From positions 91,214 to 155,213 of the forward strand of contig NZ_JAFJSY010000025.1 of the NCBI RefSeq assembly GCF_019857225.1: a stretch of 64,000 nt of DNA. Reading direction: 5' to 3'. The DNA comes from Streptomyces plumbidurans. Lineage in GTDB: Bacteria > Actinomycetota > Actinomycetes > Streptomycetales > Streptomycetaceae. Below, one piece after another: positions 32,560-40,149 of this stretch. The notes beneath the pieces are model-generated. The model saw nothing but the letters and a program-made list of their open reading frames with translations. It had not been told where the DNA came from and ran no database searches. Position 1 is the first letter of the stretch, and every line of letters starts with the position of its first letter. The translations under genes were made by a program, and so were the position numbers.

Positions 32560-33285
32560 ATGCCCATGCCCCTGCTGAAGTACGAGCAGATCGCAGACGA
32601 CCTGCGTACGCGGATCGCCAACGGCGAGTTCGGCCCTGGTGAACTGCTGCCGTCCGGTCGCGACCTTGCCGAGCAGTGGCACGTGTCCAGGGCGACGGTC
32701 GTCAAGGCCTACGACGTGCTGCGCAACGATGGCCTGGTCGTGGCACGCCAGGGCGCCGGGTTCACCGTCGTCGAGACCCCGATCGCGCGCCCGGCAGGCG
32801 GCCGGCGCGCGGACGCCCCGCGCGTGTCCGGCGCCGCGCCCTTCAGGCGGCTGGGCACACCTGACCGGGTGGTGCCTGAGCAGGAGGTCGGCGACCTGCT
32901 CGGCCTGAAGGCCGGTGAGACCGCGCTGCGCCGGGTTCGGCTGGTCCTGCTGGATGACGGGACACCGGCGACGCTGGTGACCGCCTGGTTCCCTCCGGGC
33001 ATCGCGGACGCCGCGCCGCGGCTGTCGATGACCGGCCCGATCGCCGAGGGGACGACGCACTACGTGCGGCGGCAAACCGGTCGTTCGCCCTTCGAGGGTG
33101 TCGACGTCAAGACGGTGCGCCTGGCTACCTCCGATGAGGCCGAGCTGCTCGGCGTCGAGCAGCCGGTAGCGGTCGCGGTTGTGGTCCATGTGGCGTACGA
33201 CCAGGAGCGACGGCCCCTGGTGTGCGAGGTGGGCGTCACGGCTTCCCACGTCTTCGAGGAGACCGAGCGCTACCCGATGAGGTAA
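32560..33285 (+). CDS. GntR-family regulator (HutC/UTRA type)
   Basis: A 241-residue regulator from ATG 32560 (ATG 32566 also possible). The winged helix-turn-helix is LKYEQIADDLRTRIANGEF, LLPSGRDLAEQWHVSRATV and VRNDGLVVARQGAGFTV-like residues (to about 75). The UTRA effector domain fills 105-241 (ALRRVRLVLLDDGTPATLV, EGTTHYVRRQTGRSPFEG). Such regulators bind palindromes and release them on a small ligand. TGGACC(A/G)GTCCA sites flank the gene on both sides, suggesting autoregulation plus control of the methyltransferase and the downstream small genes. Confidence 0.85.
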   Translation: MPMPLLKYEQIADDLRTRIANGEFGPGELLPSGRDLAEQWHVSRATVVKAYDVLRNDGLVVARQGAGFTVVETPIARPAGGRRADAPRVSGAAPFRRLGTPDRVVPEQEVGDLLGLKAGETALRRVRLVLLDDGTPATLVTAWFPPGIADAAPRLSMTGPIAEGTTHYVRRQTGRSPFEGVDVKTVRLATSDEAELLGVEQPVAVAVVVHVAYDQERRPLVCEVGVTASHVFEETERYPMR

Positions 33286-33302
33286 CGAGGCACACGAATA
33301 GC

Positions 33303-33331
33303 TTGACTGGACCGGTCCACCGGTCCAGTCT
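33303..33331 (+). promoter_or_regulatory. Promoter with GntR-type palindrome in the spacer
   Basis: TTGACT (33303-33308) and a weak CAGTCT (33326-33331) have a 17-base spacer. The spacer is filled by the palindrome TGGACCGGTCCA and a second overlapping half-repeat; the outer arms ACTGGACCGG/CCGGTCCAGT pair perfectly. This would let the GntR protein block RNA polymerase. It probably drives the small-gene cassette from 33455. Confidence 0.6.
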
Positions 33332-33454
33332 CTTTCGTGTGCCGCGCTGGCACCCCGTGAACAGGGGCGCACTGTGCGTGGCTCCAGGCATCACGAAGCC
33401 CGGCGACCGCTGACACGGCCCCGGGCGTGGCCAACGCTGCTGAGGAGCGCCGAC

Positions 33455-33850
33455 ATGGCAACAAATACCACGCACCCGCCGAGCGCGGCAGAGCGCGAAA
33501 CGCCGCCGCCGGACATCGCCACGATGCGCGAGACCGTGCAGCAGTTGCTCGGCCCCGACGACGGCCCGGACGTCCTCCCGCCCGCCATGGACGAGCTCGA
33601 CGCCCTCACGGGCGCGCTGCGCGGCCACCTCGAGGTCCTCATCCCCGAGGTCGAGCGCGCGGTGGGCTCGCGGCCGTCCAGCACTGCCCACTACTGCGCG
33701 CTGGCCTGCGTCGGCGAGGCCCGCGGCAAGCTGAGCATCACGCCCCGCGCGGACCTCGGATCCCGCGTCGCCCACGGGCGGCGGCTGGCCCGGTCGCTGA
33801 AGGCCCTGTGCATGCACTACGAGGACCTCAGCGAGGACGCGCGCGGATGA
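33455..33850 (+). CDS. DUF6415-like small protein
   Basis: A 131-residue protein; ATG 33455 after GAGGAG. The arrangement IATMRETVQQLLGPDDGPDV, LDALTGALRGHLEVLIPEVE and ARGKLSITPRADLG, ending in RLARSLKALCMHYEDLS, matches the DUF6415 family, which is widespread in Streptomyces near mobile-element-type regulators. Helical, no membrane segments. Function not known. It is coupled to the next gene by ATGA. Confidence 0.7.
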   Translation: MATNTTHPPSAAERETPPPDIATMRETVQQLLGPDDGPDVLPPAMDELDALTGALRGHLEVLIPEVERAVGSRPSSTAHYCALACVGEARGKLSITPRADLGSRVAHGRRLARSLKALCMHYEDLSEDARG

Positions 33851-34050
33851 GCGCCGAGCGAGTCTGCCATGCCTGCGGCGAGCCGATCCCCGACCCGGAC
33901 GATGCCGTCTACCTCGGGCACGAGATGAGCGAGGCCGGACCCGGCTGGGAGATCTGGGCGCACCGCGCGCACGTCGACCAGGTCGGCCCCGACCCGGTCG
34001 CGGTGACGGCTCTGGCCCGTGTCCTGATCGTCAAGGCGATGCGCTCGTGA
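33847..34050 (+). CDS. Small zinc-knuckle protein
   Basis: A 67-residue protein beginning MSAERVCHACGEPIPDPDD, with one CxxC pair (C7/C10). GWEIWAHRAHVDQVG contains His residues that could complete a metal site. It is ATGA-coupled upstream and GTGA-coupled downstream, so it belongs to the cassette. Function unknown. Confidence 0.65.
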   Translation: MSAERVCHACGEPIPDPDDAVYLGHEMSEAGPGWEIWAHRAHVDQVGPDPVAVTALARVLIVKAMRS

Positions 34051-34133
34051 GAGCCGTGGCCGGGCTGCTCGCCTACGTGGCCGCCGTGACGTTTCCCGTC
34101 CTCGCCCTGGTGCTGGCGAGGACCCCGAGCTGA
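34047..34133 (+). CDS. 28-residue membrane microprotein
   Basis: GTG 34047 overlaps the previous stop (GTGA). The product begins VRAVAGLLAYVAAVTF and continues PVLALVLARTPS, essentially one membrane span with a short charged end. Codons are G/C-ending as in neighbours. Too short for firm proof, but the coupling and composition support translation. Confidence 0.5.
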   Translation: MRAVAGLLAYVAAVTFPVLALVLARTPS

Positions 34134-34183
34134 TGCACCCCCAGGCGACCGCTCCGGGTCAGGGTCGCCCCGCAGATGCCCGT

Positions 34184-34238
34184 CCCGTCGGTGTCCCGGA
34201 AGACACCGGCGGGGCGGGTCCGAGAACGGCCCGCCCCG
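34184..34238 (+). terminator. Double hairpin after the microprotein genes
   Basis: CCCGTCGGTGTC (34184-34195) pairs with GACACCGGCGGG (34202-34213) with loop CCGGAA. Partly overlapping, CGGGGCGGG (34210-34218) can pair with CCCGCCCCG (34230-34238). The two stems exclude each other at 34210-34213. The 207-base gap 34134-34340 holds no other feature I can support. Confidence 0.6.
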
Positions 34239-34340
34239 AGCCCCCACCCGACAGGTCCAGCCCGGGGCGGGCCTGCACGGCACGTCAAGCCTGCGACCGG
34301 CTTTGACCGAAGCCGGCCCGATCCCCGGAAGGGAGGAACG

Positions 34341-34442
34341 ATGCAGCGCACTCTTGCAGCGGGTGCGGCGGCCATGACGTGGCCGCCCGTGCCGCCGCCG
34401 CCCCAGGACCCGCCGACGCCGCCTCCGGACGACAACCACTAG
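34341..34442 (+). CDS. 33-residue proline-rich peptide
   Basis: ATG 34341 after GGGAGG. MQRTLAAGAAAMTW is followed by a Pro/Asp-rich half (PPVPPPPQDPPTPPPDDNH). It ends in TAG 34440-34442, whose G begins the ribosome-binding site of the next gene. A similar Pro-rich microprotein occurs at 34745. Function unknown. Confidence 0.55.
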   Translation: MQRTLAAGAAAMTWPPVPPPPQDPPTPPPDDNH

Positions 34443-34450
34443 GAGTGCCC

Positions 34451-34705
34451 ATGGCTGCCAGCAACCGACTGCCCGTCCCGACCCGCAAGCAGCTGGAGGA
34501 GGACGAGCACCGCGTCGACCAGGCCCGGGGCCGCAGGTACTGCCGGGTGCACCGCGAGCAGCAGATGATCCCGCTGCTGCCCGGCGTGGACGTCTGCCCC
34601 TCGTGCCAGCCCGCGGCCGGGTATCGGAGCCCGCAGCCGGATCTCCTGAGCGACGAAGCCGATGGCACCTCAGCCGCCGTCACCCCTGGAAAGGCCCGCG
34701 GCTGA
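34451..34705 (+). CDS. Small zinc-ribbon-like protein
   Basis: An 84-residue protein, ATG 34451 after AGGAG. RRYCRVHREQQMIPLLPG and DVCPSCQP supply C, H and a CxxC pair for a metal knuckle. The tail is acidic then Ala/Gly-rich. Cassette member of unknown function. Confidence 0.6.
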   Translation: MAASNRLPVPTRKQLEEDEHRVDQARGRRYCRVHREQQMIPLLPGVDVCPSCQPAAGYRSPQPDLLSDEADGTSAAVTPGKARG

Positions 34706-34744
34706 GGTGCCCGGTTCCCGATCCTGAGAGAGAAGGGGAACACG

Positions 34745-34831
34745 ATGAGGGTAGACAGCACGCCCCCGGTTCCGGGGCCTGATCCGCCGGGCAGTCCTCC
34801 GCCGCGTAAGCCGCACGGCGCGCAGCACTGA
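34745..34831 (+). CDS. 28-residue proline-rich microprotein
   Basis: ATG 34745 after AGAAGGGG. The product is half proline/glycine (TPPVPGPDPPGSPPPRKP) and ends HGAQH. It resembles the 34341 peptide in composition and is the last gene of the cassette before the oppositely oriented XRE gene. Confidence 0.45.
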   Translation: MRVDSTPPVPGPDPPGSPPPRKPHGAQH

Positions 34832-34895
34832 CGCTGAGCGGTCTTGAACTGGTCCCGCTCGTCTGCCTCCCCAGGGCCGGACGGGCGGGGCCTTT

Positions 34896-35126
34896 TCAGT
34901 CTCCGAAGATGGACAGGCGCTGCTCGAGGGCGGCGGCGATCCGGAGGAGGTCACCGAAGCGCGGGTCGCTCTGGCCGGCCTCGATGCGCTGCAGGGTGCG
35001 CCGGTCGAGGTCGGCGGCCTGGGCGAGTGACTCCTGCGTGTGGTTGGCGTGGATGCGCAGGTCCCGGATGCGAACGCCCAGCTCACGACGTCGGTTGATG
35101 ATCCAGTCAGGTACGTCGCGGGGCAC
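34896..35126 (-). CDS. XRE-family regulator
   Basis: A 76-residue protein consisting of one Cro/C1-type domain: LGVRIRDLRIHANHTQESLA, ADLDRRTLQRIEAGQSDPRF and DLLRIAAALEQRLSIFG. GTG 35126 gives a normal domain length; upstream ATGs add sequence with no counterpart. No ribosome-binding site is clear. It may control the cassette or itself. It converges on the microprotein cassette. Confidence 0.75.
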   Translation of the reverse strand: MPRDVPDWIINRRRELGVRIRDLRIHANHTQESLAQAADLDRRTLQRIEAGQSDPRFGDLLRIAAALEQRLSIFGD

Positions 35127-35596
35127 TCGACAAAGTTGGACGCTGCGTGTTGGTATGTCAGCGTCAGCCGTGACGCATTTAATGATCTTGGGATCATGGC
35201 GGCCGCGGCACCGTATGCCCCCGTCCCGCCGAGGATCCGGAAGACCTCCGGCGGGGCGGGTATTCGGCCACTGAGGGAACGTCAGATCACACGGGGTGCG
35301 ATTCACGCGCCAGGCGGATATGCCACGCGCACGGTTCCGAACGGCGCACTCCGGTAGAAGGCTCGTACACGTACCGCCCAGCCCCGCCGCGCTCGAGGTC
35401 CGGAAGCCTCCTGCGCCGGCGGGGCTCTAGTCTGCGCGGCGCGCCGGCGAAGGCCGTCCGGCGGCGGGAGCTCGCCGTGGAAAAGGCCTACTGGCCTGGG
35501 GAGTTGCGAGCCCTCTACAAGTCGGTGTTTCCTGGGACACCAAGCATCCGGTGACACTAACCGACGGATGTGTGTGATCGCCGTATGGTTCGTCTC
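35127..35596. other. Intergenic region with two hairpins
   Basis: 470 bases without a credible gene. CCCGCCGAGG (35225-35234) pairs with CCTCCGGCGGG (35245-35255), and AGCCCCGCCG (35380-35389) pairs with CGGCGGGGCT (35417-35426) with an inner GAGG/CCTC stem. Both loops contain TCCGGAAG, like the hairpin at 34184. No tRNA or attachment core is recognisable. This may be the junction between element and host chromosome. Confidence 0.5.
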
Positions 35597-36319
35597 ATGA
35601 GCGTCACAGGAGCGGGCACGACGGATGTGCCGTCGAGCACACTCGCCGACACCGTTCTGGAGCGGCTCACCGCCGTCTACGCCCCGGCCGCCGACCCCGA
35701 ACGGGCCGAGCCCATGCGCGCGTACATGAAAAACGTGGCCCCCTTCCTCGGCCTGACCACGCCCGTGCGCCGGACCCTGTCCCGCACGGTAATGGAGGGC
35801 CTGCCGCGCCCCACGGAGTCCGACTGCACGGCGATCGCGCTGCGCTGCTGGCAGCTGCCCGAGCGCGAGTACCACTACTTCGCCGTCGACTATCTGCGCC
35901 GCCACGCGCGCGTGTGCTCCTCCGGCTTCCTGCCGGTGGCCCGGCACCTCGTCTCCACCGTCCCCTGGTGGGACACCGTCGACCTGCTCGCCGCACACGT
36001 GGTGGGCGCGCTGGTGGCGGCCGATCCGGCGCTCAGGGCGGACATGGACGAGTGGATCGTGGACGACGACCTGTGGGTCGCCCGCACCGCCCTGCTGCAC
36101 CAGCTCCGCTACAAGGAACACACCGACGCCGAACGCCTCTTCACCTACTGCCTGCGCCAGTCCGGCCACCCCGACTTCTTCATCCGCAAGGCCATCGGCT
36201 GGTGTCTGCGCGAATACGCCAAGACCGACCCCGAGGCCGTACGGACGTTCCTCGCGCGCGAACGCGGGCGGTTCGCACCGCTGTCGGTCCGTGAGGCCCT
36301 GAAGAACATCGGTGCCTGA
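35597..36319 (+). CDS. DNA alkylation repair protein (AlkD-like)
   Basis: A 240-residue HEAT-repeat protein. RAYMKNVAPFLGLTTPVRRT is the family start. Repeated helical pairs follow, with REYHYFAVDYLRRHARV, STVPWWDTVDLLAAHVVG and IVDDDLWVARTALLHQLRYK, ending FIRKAIGWCLREYAKTDPEA. AlkD-type glycosylases remove alkylated purines without flipping the base. ATG 35597 may be leaderless, since TATGGT (35584-35589) lies at the right distance to be its -10; ATG 35585 is an alternative. Confidence 0.85.
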   Translation: MSVTGAGTTDVPSSTLADTVLERLTAVYAPAADPERAEPMRAYMKNVAPFLGLTTPVRRTLSRTVMEGLPRPTESDCTAIALRCWQLPEREYHYFAVDYLRRHARVCSSGFLPVARHLVSTVPWWDTVDLLAAHVVGALVAADPALRADMDEWIVDDDLWVARTALLHQLRYKEHTDAERLFTYCLRQSGHPDFFIRKAIGWCLREYAKTDPEAVRTFLARERGRFAPLSVREALKNIGA

Positions 36320-36382
36320 AGGCGCCCTTCCCCGACCTCGGGACCGGCGGAAAACCATTCGACGTCCGACGAGGCGTCGGCG

Positions 36383-36496
36383 ATGATCGGCGTCATGTTC
36401 CGGTACGCCTTCCACCTCGCAGCATCCGCGGTCGCGGATGCCCCGAAGGCTGCCGTTCCCACACTCGTCGCCGCAATCGACGGCGCCCGAAGCTGA
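36383..36496 (+). other. tuf3 leader: possible 37-residue ORF and strong inverted repeat
   Basis: The 271-base gap before the EF-Tu gene contains an open frame from ATG 36383 (MIGVMFRYAFHLAASAVADA, 37 residues, G/C-rich third positions) with no ribosome-binding site. Inside it, GCATCCGCG (36422-36430) and CGCGGATGC (36433-36441) are nearly continuous, a 20-bp palindrome. This could be an operator, attenuator or leader peptide. Confidence 0.35.
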
Positions 36497-36590
36497 CCCT
36501 CTCCGGAACGTCCGGCGGACCCCGCAGGGGGAGGGTCGGCAAGTCCTTGGGGTCCTGATCTCTCCCATGAAGAGGCTTCGAGGTAACGAC

Positions 36591-37760
36591 ATGCCCAAGA
36601 CGGCATACGTGCGCACCAAACCGCATCTGAACATCGGCACCATGGGCCACGTCGACCACGGCAAGACCACCCTGACCGCCGCCATCACCAAGGTGTTGGC
36701 CGAGCGCGGCACCGGCACCTTCGTGCCGTTCGACCGCATCGACCGCGCCCCGGAGGAGGCCGCCCGCGGCATCACCATCAACATCGCGCACGTCGAGTAC
36801 GAGACCGACACCCGCCACTACGCGCACGTGGACATGCCGGGCCATGCCGACTACGTCAAGAACATGGTCACCGGCGCCGCGCAGCTCGACGGGGCGATCC
36901 TGGTCGTCTCCGCCGTCGACGGGATCATGCCGCAGACGGCCGAACACGTGCTGCTCGCGCGGCAGGTGGGCGTGGACCACATCGTCGTCGCGATCAACAA
37001 GGCGGACGCGGGCGACGAGGAGCTCACCGACCTCGTCGAGCTGGAGGTCCGTGAACTGCTCACCGCGCAGGGCTACGGCGGCGACTCCGTACCCGTCGTA
37101 CGCGTCTCCGGGCTCAGGGCCCTGGAGGGCGACCCGCGCTGGACGGCGTCCGTCGAGGCGCTGCTCGACGCCGTGGACACCTATGTGCCCATGCCCGAGC
37201 GGTACTTGGACGCGCCGTTCCTGCTGCCCGTGGAGAACGTGCTCACCATCACCGGCCGGGGGACCGTGGTGACCGGCGCGGTCGAGCGGGGAGTGGTCCG
37301 CACGGGCGACCGGGTCGACGTGCTCGGCGCCGGGCTGGAGACCGTCGTCACCGGCCTGGAGACCTTCGGCAAGCCCATGGAGGAGGCGCAGGCCGGGGAC
37401 AATGTGGCGCTGCTGCTGCGCGGGGTGCCGCGCGACGCGGTCCGGCGCGGGCACGTCGTCGCCGCGCCCGGCAGCGTGGCGCCCAGCCGGCGCTTCTCCG
37501 CGCGCGTGTACGTCCTGTCCACGCGCGAGGGCGGTCGCACCACCCCGGTGTCGACCGGCTACCGGCCGCAGTTCTACATCCGCACCGCGGACGTGGTCGG
37601 TGACGTCGACCTCGGCGAGACGGCCGTCGCCCGGCCCGGCGACACGGTCACCATGACCGTCGAGCTGGGGCGGGACGTGCCACTGGAGCCCGGTCTCGGG
37701 TTCGCCATCCGTGAGGGCGGGCGGACCGTGGGCGCGGGCACCGTGACCGCCGTGGAGTGA
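36591..37760 (+). CDS. tuf3: Divergent elongation factor Tu (EF-Tu3-like)
   Basis: A 389-residue GTPase; ATG 36591. G1 is GHVDHGKT (19-26), RGITINIAH is the effector region, G3 is DMPGHADY (81-88) with Met replacing the usual Cys, G4 is NKAD (136-139), and G5 is VSGLRAL instead of SALKAL. Domains 2 and 3 are intact (FLLPVENVLTITGRGTVVTG; STGYRPQFYIRTADVVGDV). EF-Tu delivers aminoacyl-tRNA to ribosomes. The changes and slightly short length fit the divergent tuf3 of Streptomyces, known to be induced under stress, rather than the main tuf1. Confidence 0.88.
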   Translation: MPKTAYVRTKPHLNIGTMGHVDHGKTTLTAAITKVLAERGTGTFVPFDRIDRAPEEAARGITINIAHVEYETDTRHYAHVDMPGHADYVKNMVTGAAQLDGAILVVSAVDGIMPQTAEHVLLARQVGVDHIVVAINKADAGDEELTDLVELEVRELLTAQGYGGDSVPVVRVSGLRALEGDPRWTASVEALLDAVDTYVPMPERYLDAPFLLPVENVLTITGRGTVVTGAVERGVVRTGDRVDVLGAGLETVVTGLETFGKPMEEAQAGDNVALLLRGVPRDAVRRGHVVAAPGSVAPSRRFSARVYVLSTREGGRTTPVSTGYRPQFYIRTADVVGDVDLGETAVARPGDTVTMTVELGRDVPLEPGLGFAIREGGRTVGAGTVTAVE

Positions 37761-37814
37761 GCTTGACGTGCGCGGGGGACCGCGAGCCGGCTGCGGCCGG
37801 TCGCGCAGTTCCCC

Positions 37815-37831
37815 GCGCCCCTTCGGGGCGC
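37815..37831 (+). terminator. Hairpin after tuf3 in a common Streptomyces intergenic repeat
   Basis: GCGCCCC (37815-37821) and GGGGCGC (37825-37831) pair with a 3-base loop. The surrounding GCGCAGTTCCCCGCGCCCC is a sequence found in many Streptomyces intergenic regions. Confidence 0.6.
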
Positions 37832-37869
37832 TGCGGGACCCGGTCCCGGTTGCGCCGCACAATGGACCC

Positions 37870-38715
37870 GTGACCGAGCCCATACCTGTGACCAGTGGCG
37901 TCGACTTCGGCACCGCCAAGCTCATGCCCGACGTCGACCGTGAGCGGGCCTGGCTGCTGACGGTCGACGGGGCGCCGCAGTCCTACGTGGACCTGGACGA
38001 GCCGACCCATCTGGAGTTCGAGTACGCGCGGCGGCTCGGGCATGTCCTGGACACCGTGGCGGCGCCCGGAGCGCCGCTGGACGTGCTGCACCTCGGCGGG
38101 GGCGCGCTCACCCTGCCCCGCTATCTGGCCGCGACCCGGCCCGGCTCACGGCAGAACGTCGTCGAGGCGGACCGCGCCCTGCTGGAACTGGTCGTGGAGC
38201 ACCTTCCGCTCCCGCAGGACGCCGGCATCACCCTGCACACGGCCGACGCCCGCGCCTGGCTGGAAGCGGCCCCGGCCAACTCCGCGGACGTGCTCGTCGC
38301 CGACGTCTTCGGCGGCTCCCGCGTCCCCGCGCACCTCACCTCCGTCGCCTACGCCCGCGAGACCGGACGCGTGCTGCGCGAGGGAGGGGTCTACCTGGCC
38401 AACCTCGCCGACGCCGCGCCCTTCGCCTTCCTGCGCTCCCAACTCGCCACGTTCGCCGCGGTGTTCGAGGAACTCGTACTGATCGCAGAACCGGCCGTCC
38501 TGCGCGGCCGCCGCTTCGGCAACGCCGTACTCGCCGCCGCCCACCACCCGCTCGACACCCTCACCCTGGCCCGCCTCACCGCAGCCGACGCCTTCCCGGC
38601 CCGCGTCGAGTACGGCCCGAGAATCCGCGAGTTCACAGCGGGGGCGCGACCGGTACGGGACGAGGACGCGGTGCCGTCACCGGTGCCGCCGGAGGGGGCG
38701 TTCGGCGTGGGGTGA
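37870..38715 (+). CDS. Spermidine synthase-like methyltransferase-fold protein
   Basis: A 281-residue protein from GTG 37870. LDVLHLGGGALTLPRYL is the SAM/dcSAM loop, QNVVEADRALLELV the acidic strand, and DVLVADVFGGSRVPAHLTS with VYLANLADAAPF completes the fold. The family includes spermidine synthases and related enzymes of unknown substrate; catalytic Asp residues of true spermidine synthases are only partly matched. It follows tuf3 in the same order as in other Streptomyces. The C-terminal tail (EDAVPSPVPPEGAFG) seems duplicated downstream. Confidence 0.8.
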   Translation: MTEPIPVTSGVDFGTAKLMPDVDRERAWLLTVDGAPQSYVDLDEPTHLEFEYARRLGHVLDTVAAPGAPLDVLHLGGGALTLPRYLAATRPGSRQNVVEADRALLELVVEHLPLPQDAGITLHTADARAWLEAAPANSADVLVADVFGGSRVPAHLTSVAYARETGRVLREGGVYLANLADAAPFAFLRSQLATFAAVFEELVLIAEPAVLRGRRFGNAVLAAAHHPLDTLTLARLTAADAFPARVEYGPRIREFTAGARPVRDEDAVPSPVPPEGAFGVG

Positions 38716-38756
38716 GGGTGGTGGTTTGAGGGTGGCGGGGTCCGGGGGTTCGTCGC

Positions 38757-38832
38757 GGGCGCGCGATCGGTTCGGGATCGCGGAGCCCGCGCCGTCACCC
38801 GTGCCCGGCGACCGGGCGTTCGGTATCCGCCG
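38757..38832 (+). pseudogene. Decayed copy of the spermidine synthase-like 3' end
   Basis: About 70 bases resemble 38640-38707: GCGCGA.CGGT.CGGGA, then GCCGTCACC.GTGCC and GGCGTTCGG recur in order. Translated in two frames it gives ARSVRD and EPAPSPVPGDRAFGI, against ARPVRD and EDAVPSPVPPEGAFG in the gene. It overlaps the 3' end of the MFS gene on the other strand. Confidence 0.45.
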
Positions 38833-40105
38833 GCTCCTCCGCGGCCTGCGGCGTGCGCTCCCGTACCGGTCTGGTGGTCCGTCGGAGGTTGCGCACGTCC
38901 GGTACGCACAGCACCGCCGCCGTGACCACCACGACCAGGGCCGAGCAGCCCCACAACGAGGCCGTACGCCCGAAGGCGTCCTCCGAGGGACCCGCGAGGG
39001 CCGTCGCGAGGGGCACCAGGGCGATGGACCCGAACCAGTCGTAGGCGGAGACCCGGGAGAGCTTGTCCTCGGGTATCTCCTGATGCAGCGCGGTCATCCA
39101 CGACACCCCGAACACCTCGACCAGCGTGCCCGACAGGAGCATCACGGCGCACAGGACGCCGACGGGGGCCGGGACGGCGAGTGCGGCGGAGGGCAGCGCC
39201 ATCGGGAACACGCACAGGGTGCCCGCGAGCAGCAGACGGCGCGGTTTCCAGCGGGTCATCAGCAGGGCGCCGCAGACCGTGCCCGCACCGAAGAACGCGA
39301 GGGCCAGGCCCCACGGTCCGGCTCCGCCCAGGCTGTCGCGGGCGACGAGCGGGCCGTAGACGGCGTCCGCGGCGGCCACCACGGCGTTGGCGATCGAGAA
39401 CTGGACGACGATGCCCCACAGCCACGGACGGCCCGTGAACTCCCGCCAGCCCTCCCGCAGATCGGCGAGCAGGCCGCCGCCGGGCGCGCGCGACGGCACA
39501 TGGCTGACGTCGATGAAGGACCGCAGCGCCCCGGCGACCGCGAACGCCGCCGCGTCCGCCGCGAGCACCCAGCCGGGGCCGACCACGGCGACCATCGCAC
39601 CGCCGAGCGCGGCGCCGCCCAGACCGGCACCCTGCATCGCCATCCGGAACACCGCGAAGGCGCGGCTCGCCTGCTCTCCCCGGACCGACGACATCAACAT
39701 GCCCTCGGCCGCCGGGCCGAAGAACGCCTGGCCGGTGCCGCCGAGCGCGGTCAGCAGCATCATCTGCCACAGCCGCGGGTGCCCGGTCAGGACGAGGACC
39801 GCGAAGGCGGCCTGCGACAGGCAGTTGAGGGCGTTGGCCGCGACCATCACGCGATGCCGCGGCAGCCGGTCCGCCACCGCGCCGCCGATCAGCAGGAACA
39901 CCACGAGCGGCAGCGTGCGGGAGGCGGCCACCAGACCCACGTCCCCGCCGTCGCCGCCCGCGTCCAGTACGGCGAACGCGGCGGCGATCAGCGCGCCGTT
40001 GCCGCCGAGGCCGGTGATCACGGCGGCGGCGGTCAGCAGGCCGTAGTTGCGTCCCGCCCACGCGGGACGCAACCGGCCTGCAGCGGAGGCAGGGTGTTCG
40101 GTCAC
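38795..40105 (-). CDS. MFS transporter
   Basis: A 436-residue protein with 12 predicted spans. GGAVADRLPRHRVMVAAN is the MFS loop 2-3 signature, and DxMLMSSVRGEQASRAFAV-type residues (MLMSSVRGEQASRAFAVFR) are the MFS_3 exporter pattern. The N-terminal half includes GLLTAAAVITGLGGNGALI. The family exports siderophores or drugs; the substrate is unknown. The C-terminal tail is hydrophilic and Arg/Pro-rich. The 44-base gap to the next upstream gene suggests its own promoter or readthrough. Confidence 0.85.
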   Translation of the reverse strand: MTEHPASAAGRLRPAWAGRNYGLLTAAAVITGLGGNGALIAAAFAVLDAGGDGGDVGLVAASRTLPLVVFLLIGGAVADRLPRHRVMVAANALNCLSQAAFAVLVLTGHPRLWQMMLLTALGGTGQAFFGPAAEGMLMSSVRGEQASRAFAVFRMAMQGAGLGGAALGGAMVAVVGPGWVLAADAAAFAVAGALRSFIDVSHVPSRAPGGGLLADLREGWREFTGRPWLWGIVVQFSIANAVVAAADAVYGPLVARDSLGGAGPWGLALAFFGAGTVCGALLMTRWKPRRLLLAGTLCVFPMALPSAALAVPAPVGVLCAVMLLSGTLVEVFGVSWMTALHQEIPEDKLSRVSAYDWFGSIALVPLATALAGPSEDAFGRTASLWGCSALVVVVTAAVLCVPDVRNLRRTTRPVRERTPQAAEEPADTERPVAGHG

Positions 40106-40149
40106 TTCCGAACTATGGCCAGCGGCCCTGCCTCAGGACAAACCGATTG

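Noticed and set aside
31319..35596. Right attachment site of the prophage
   Set aside because: No tRNA, no recognisable core and no second copy visible, since the left end is outside the window. The boundary cannot be placed.
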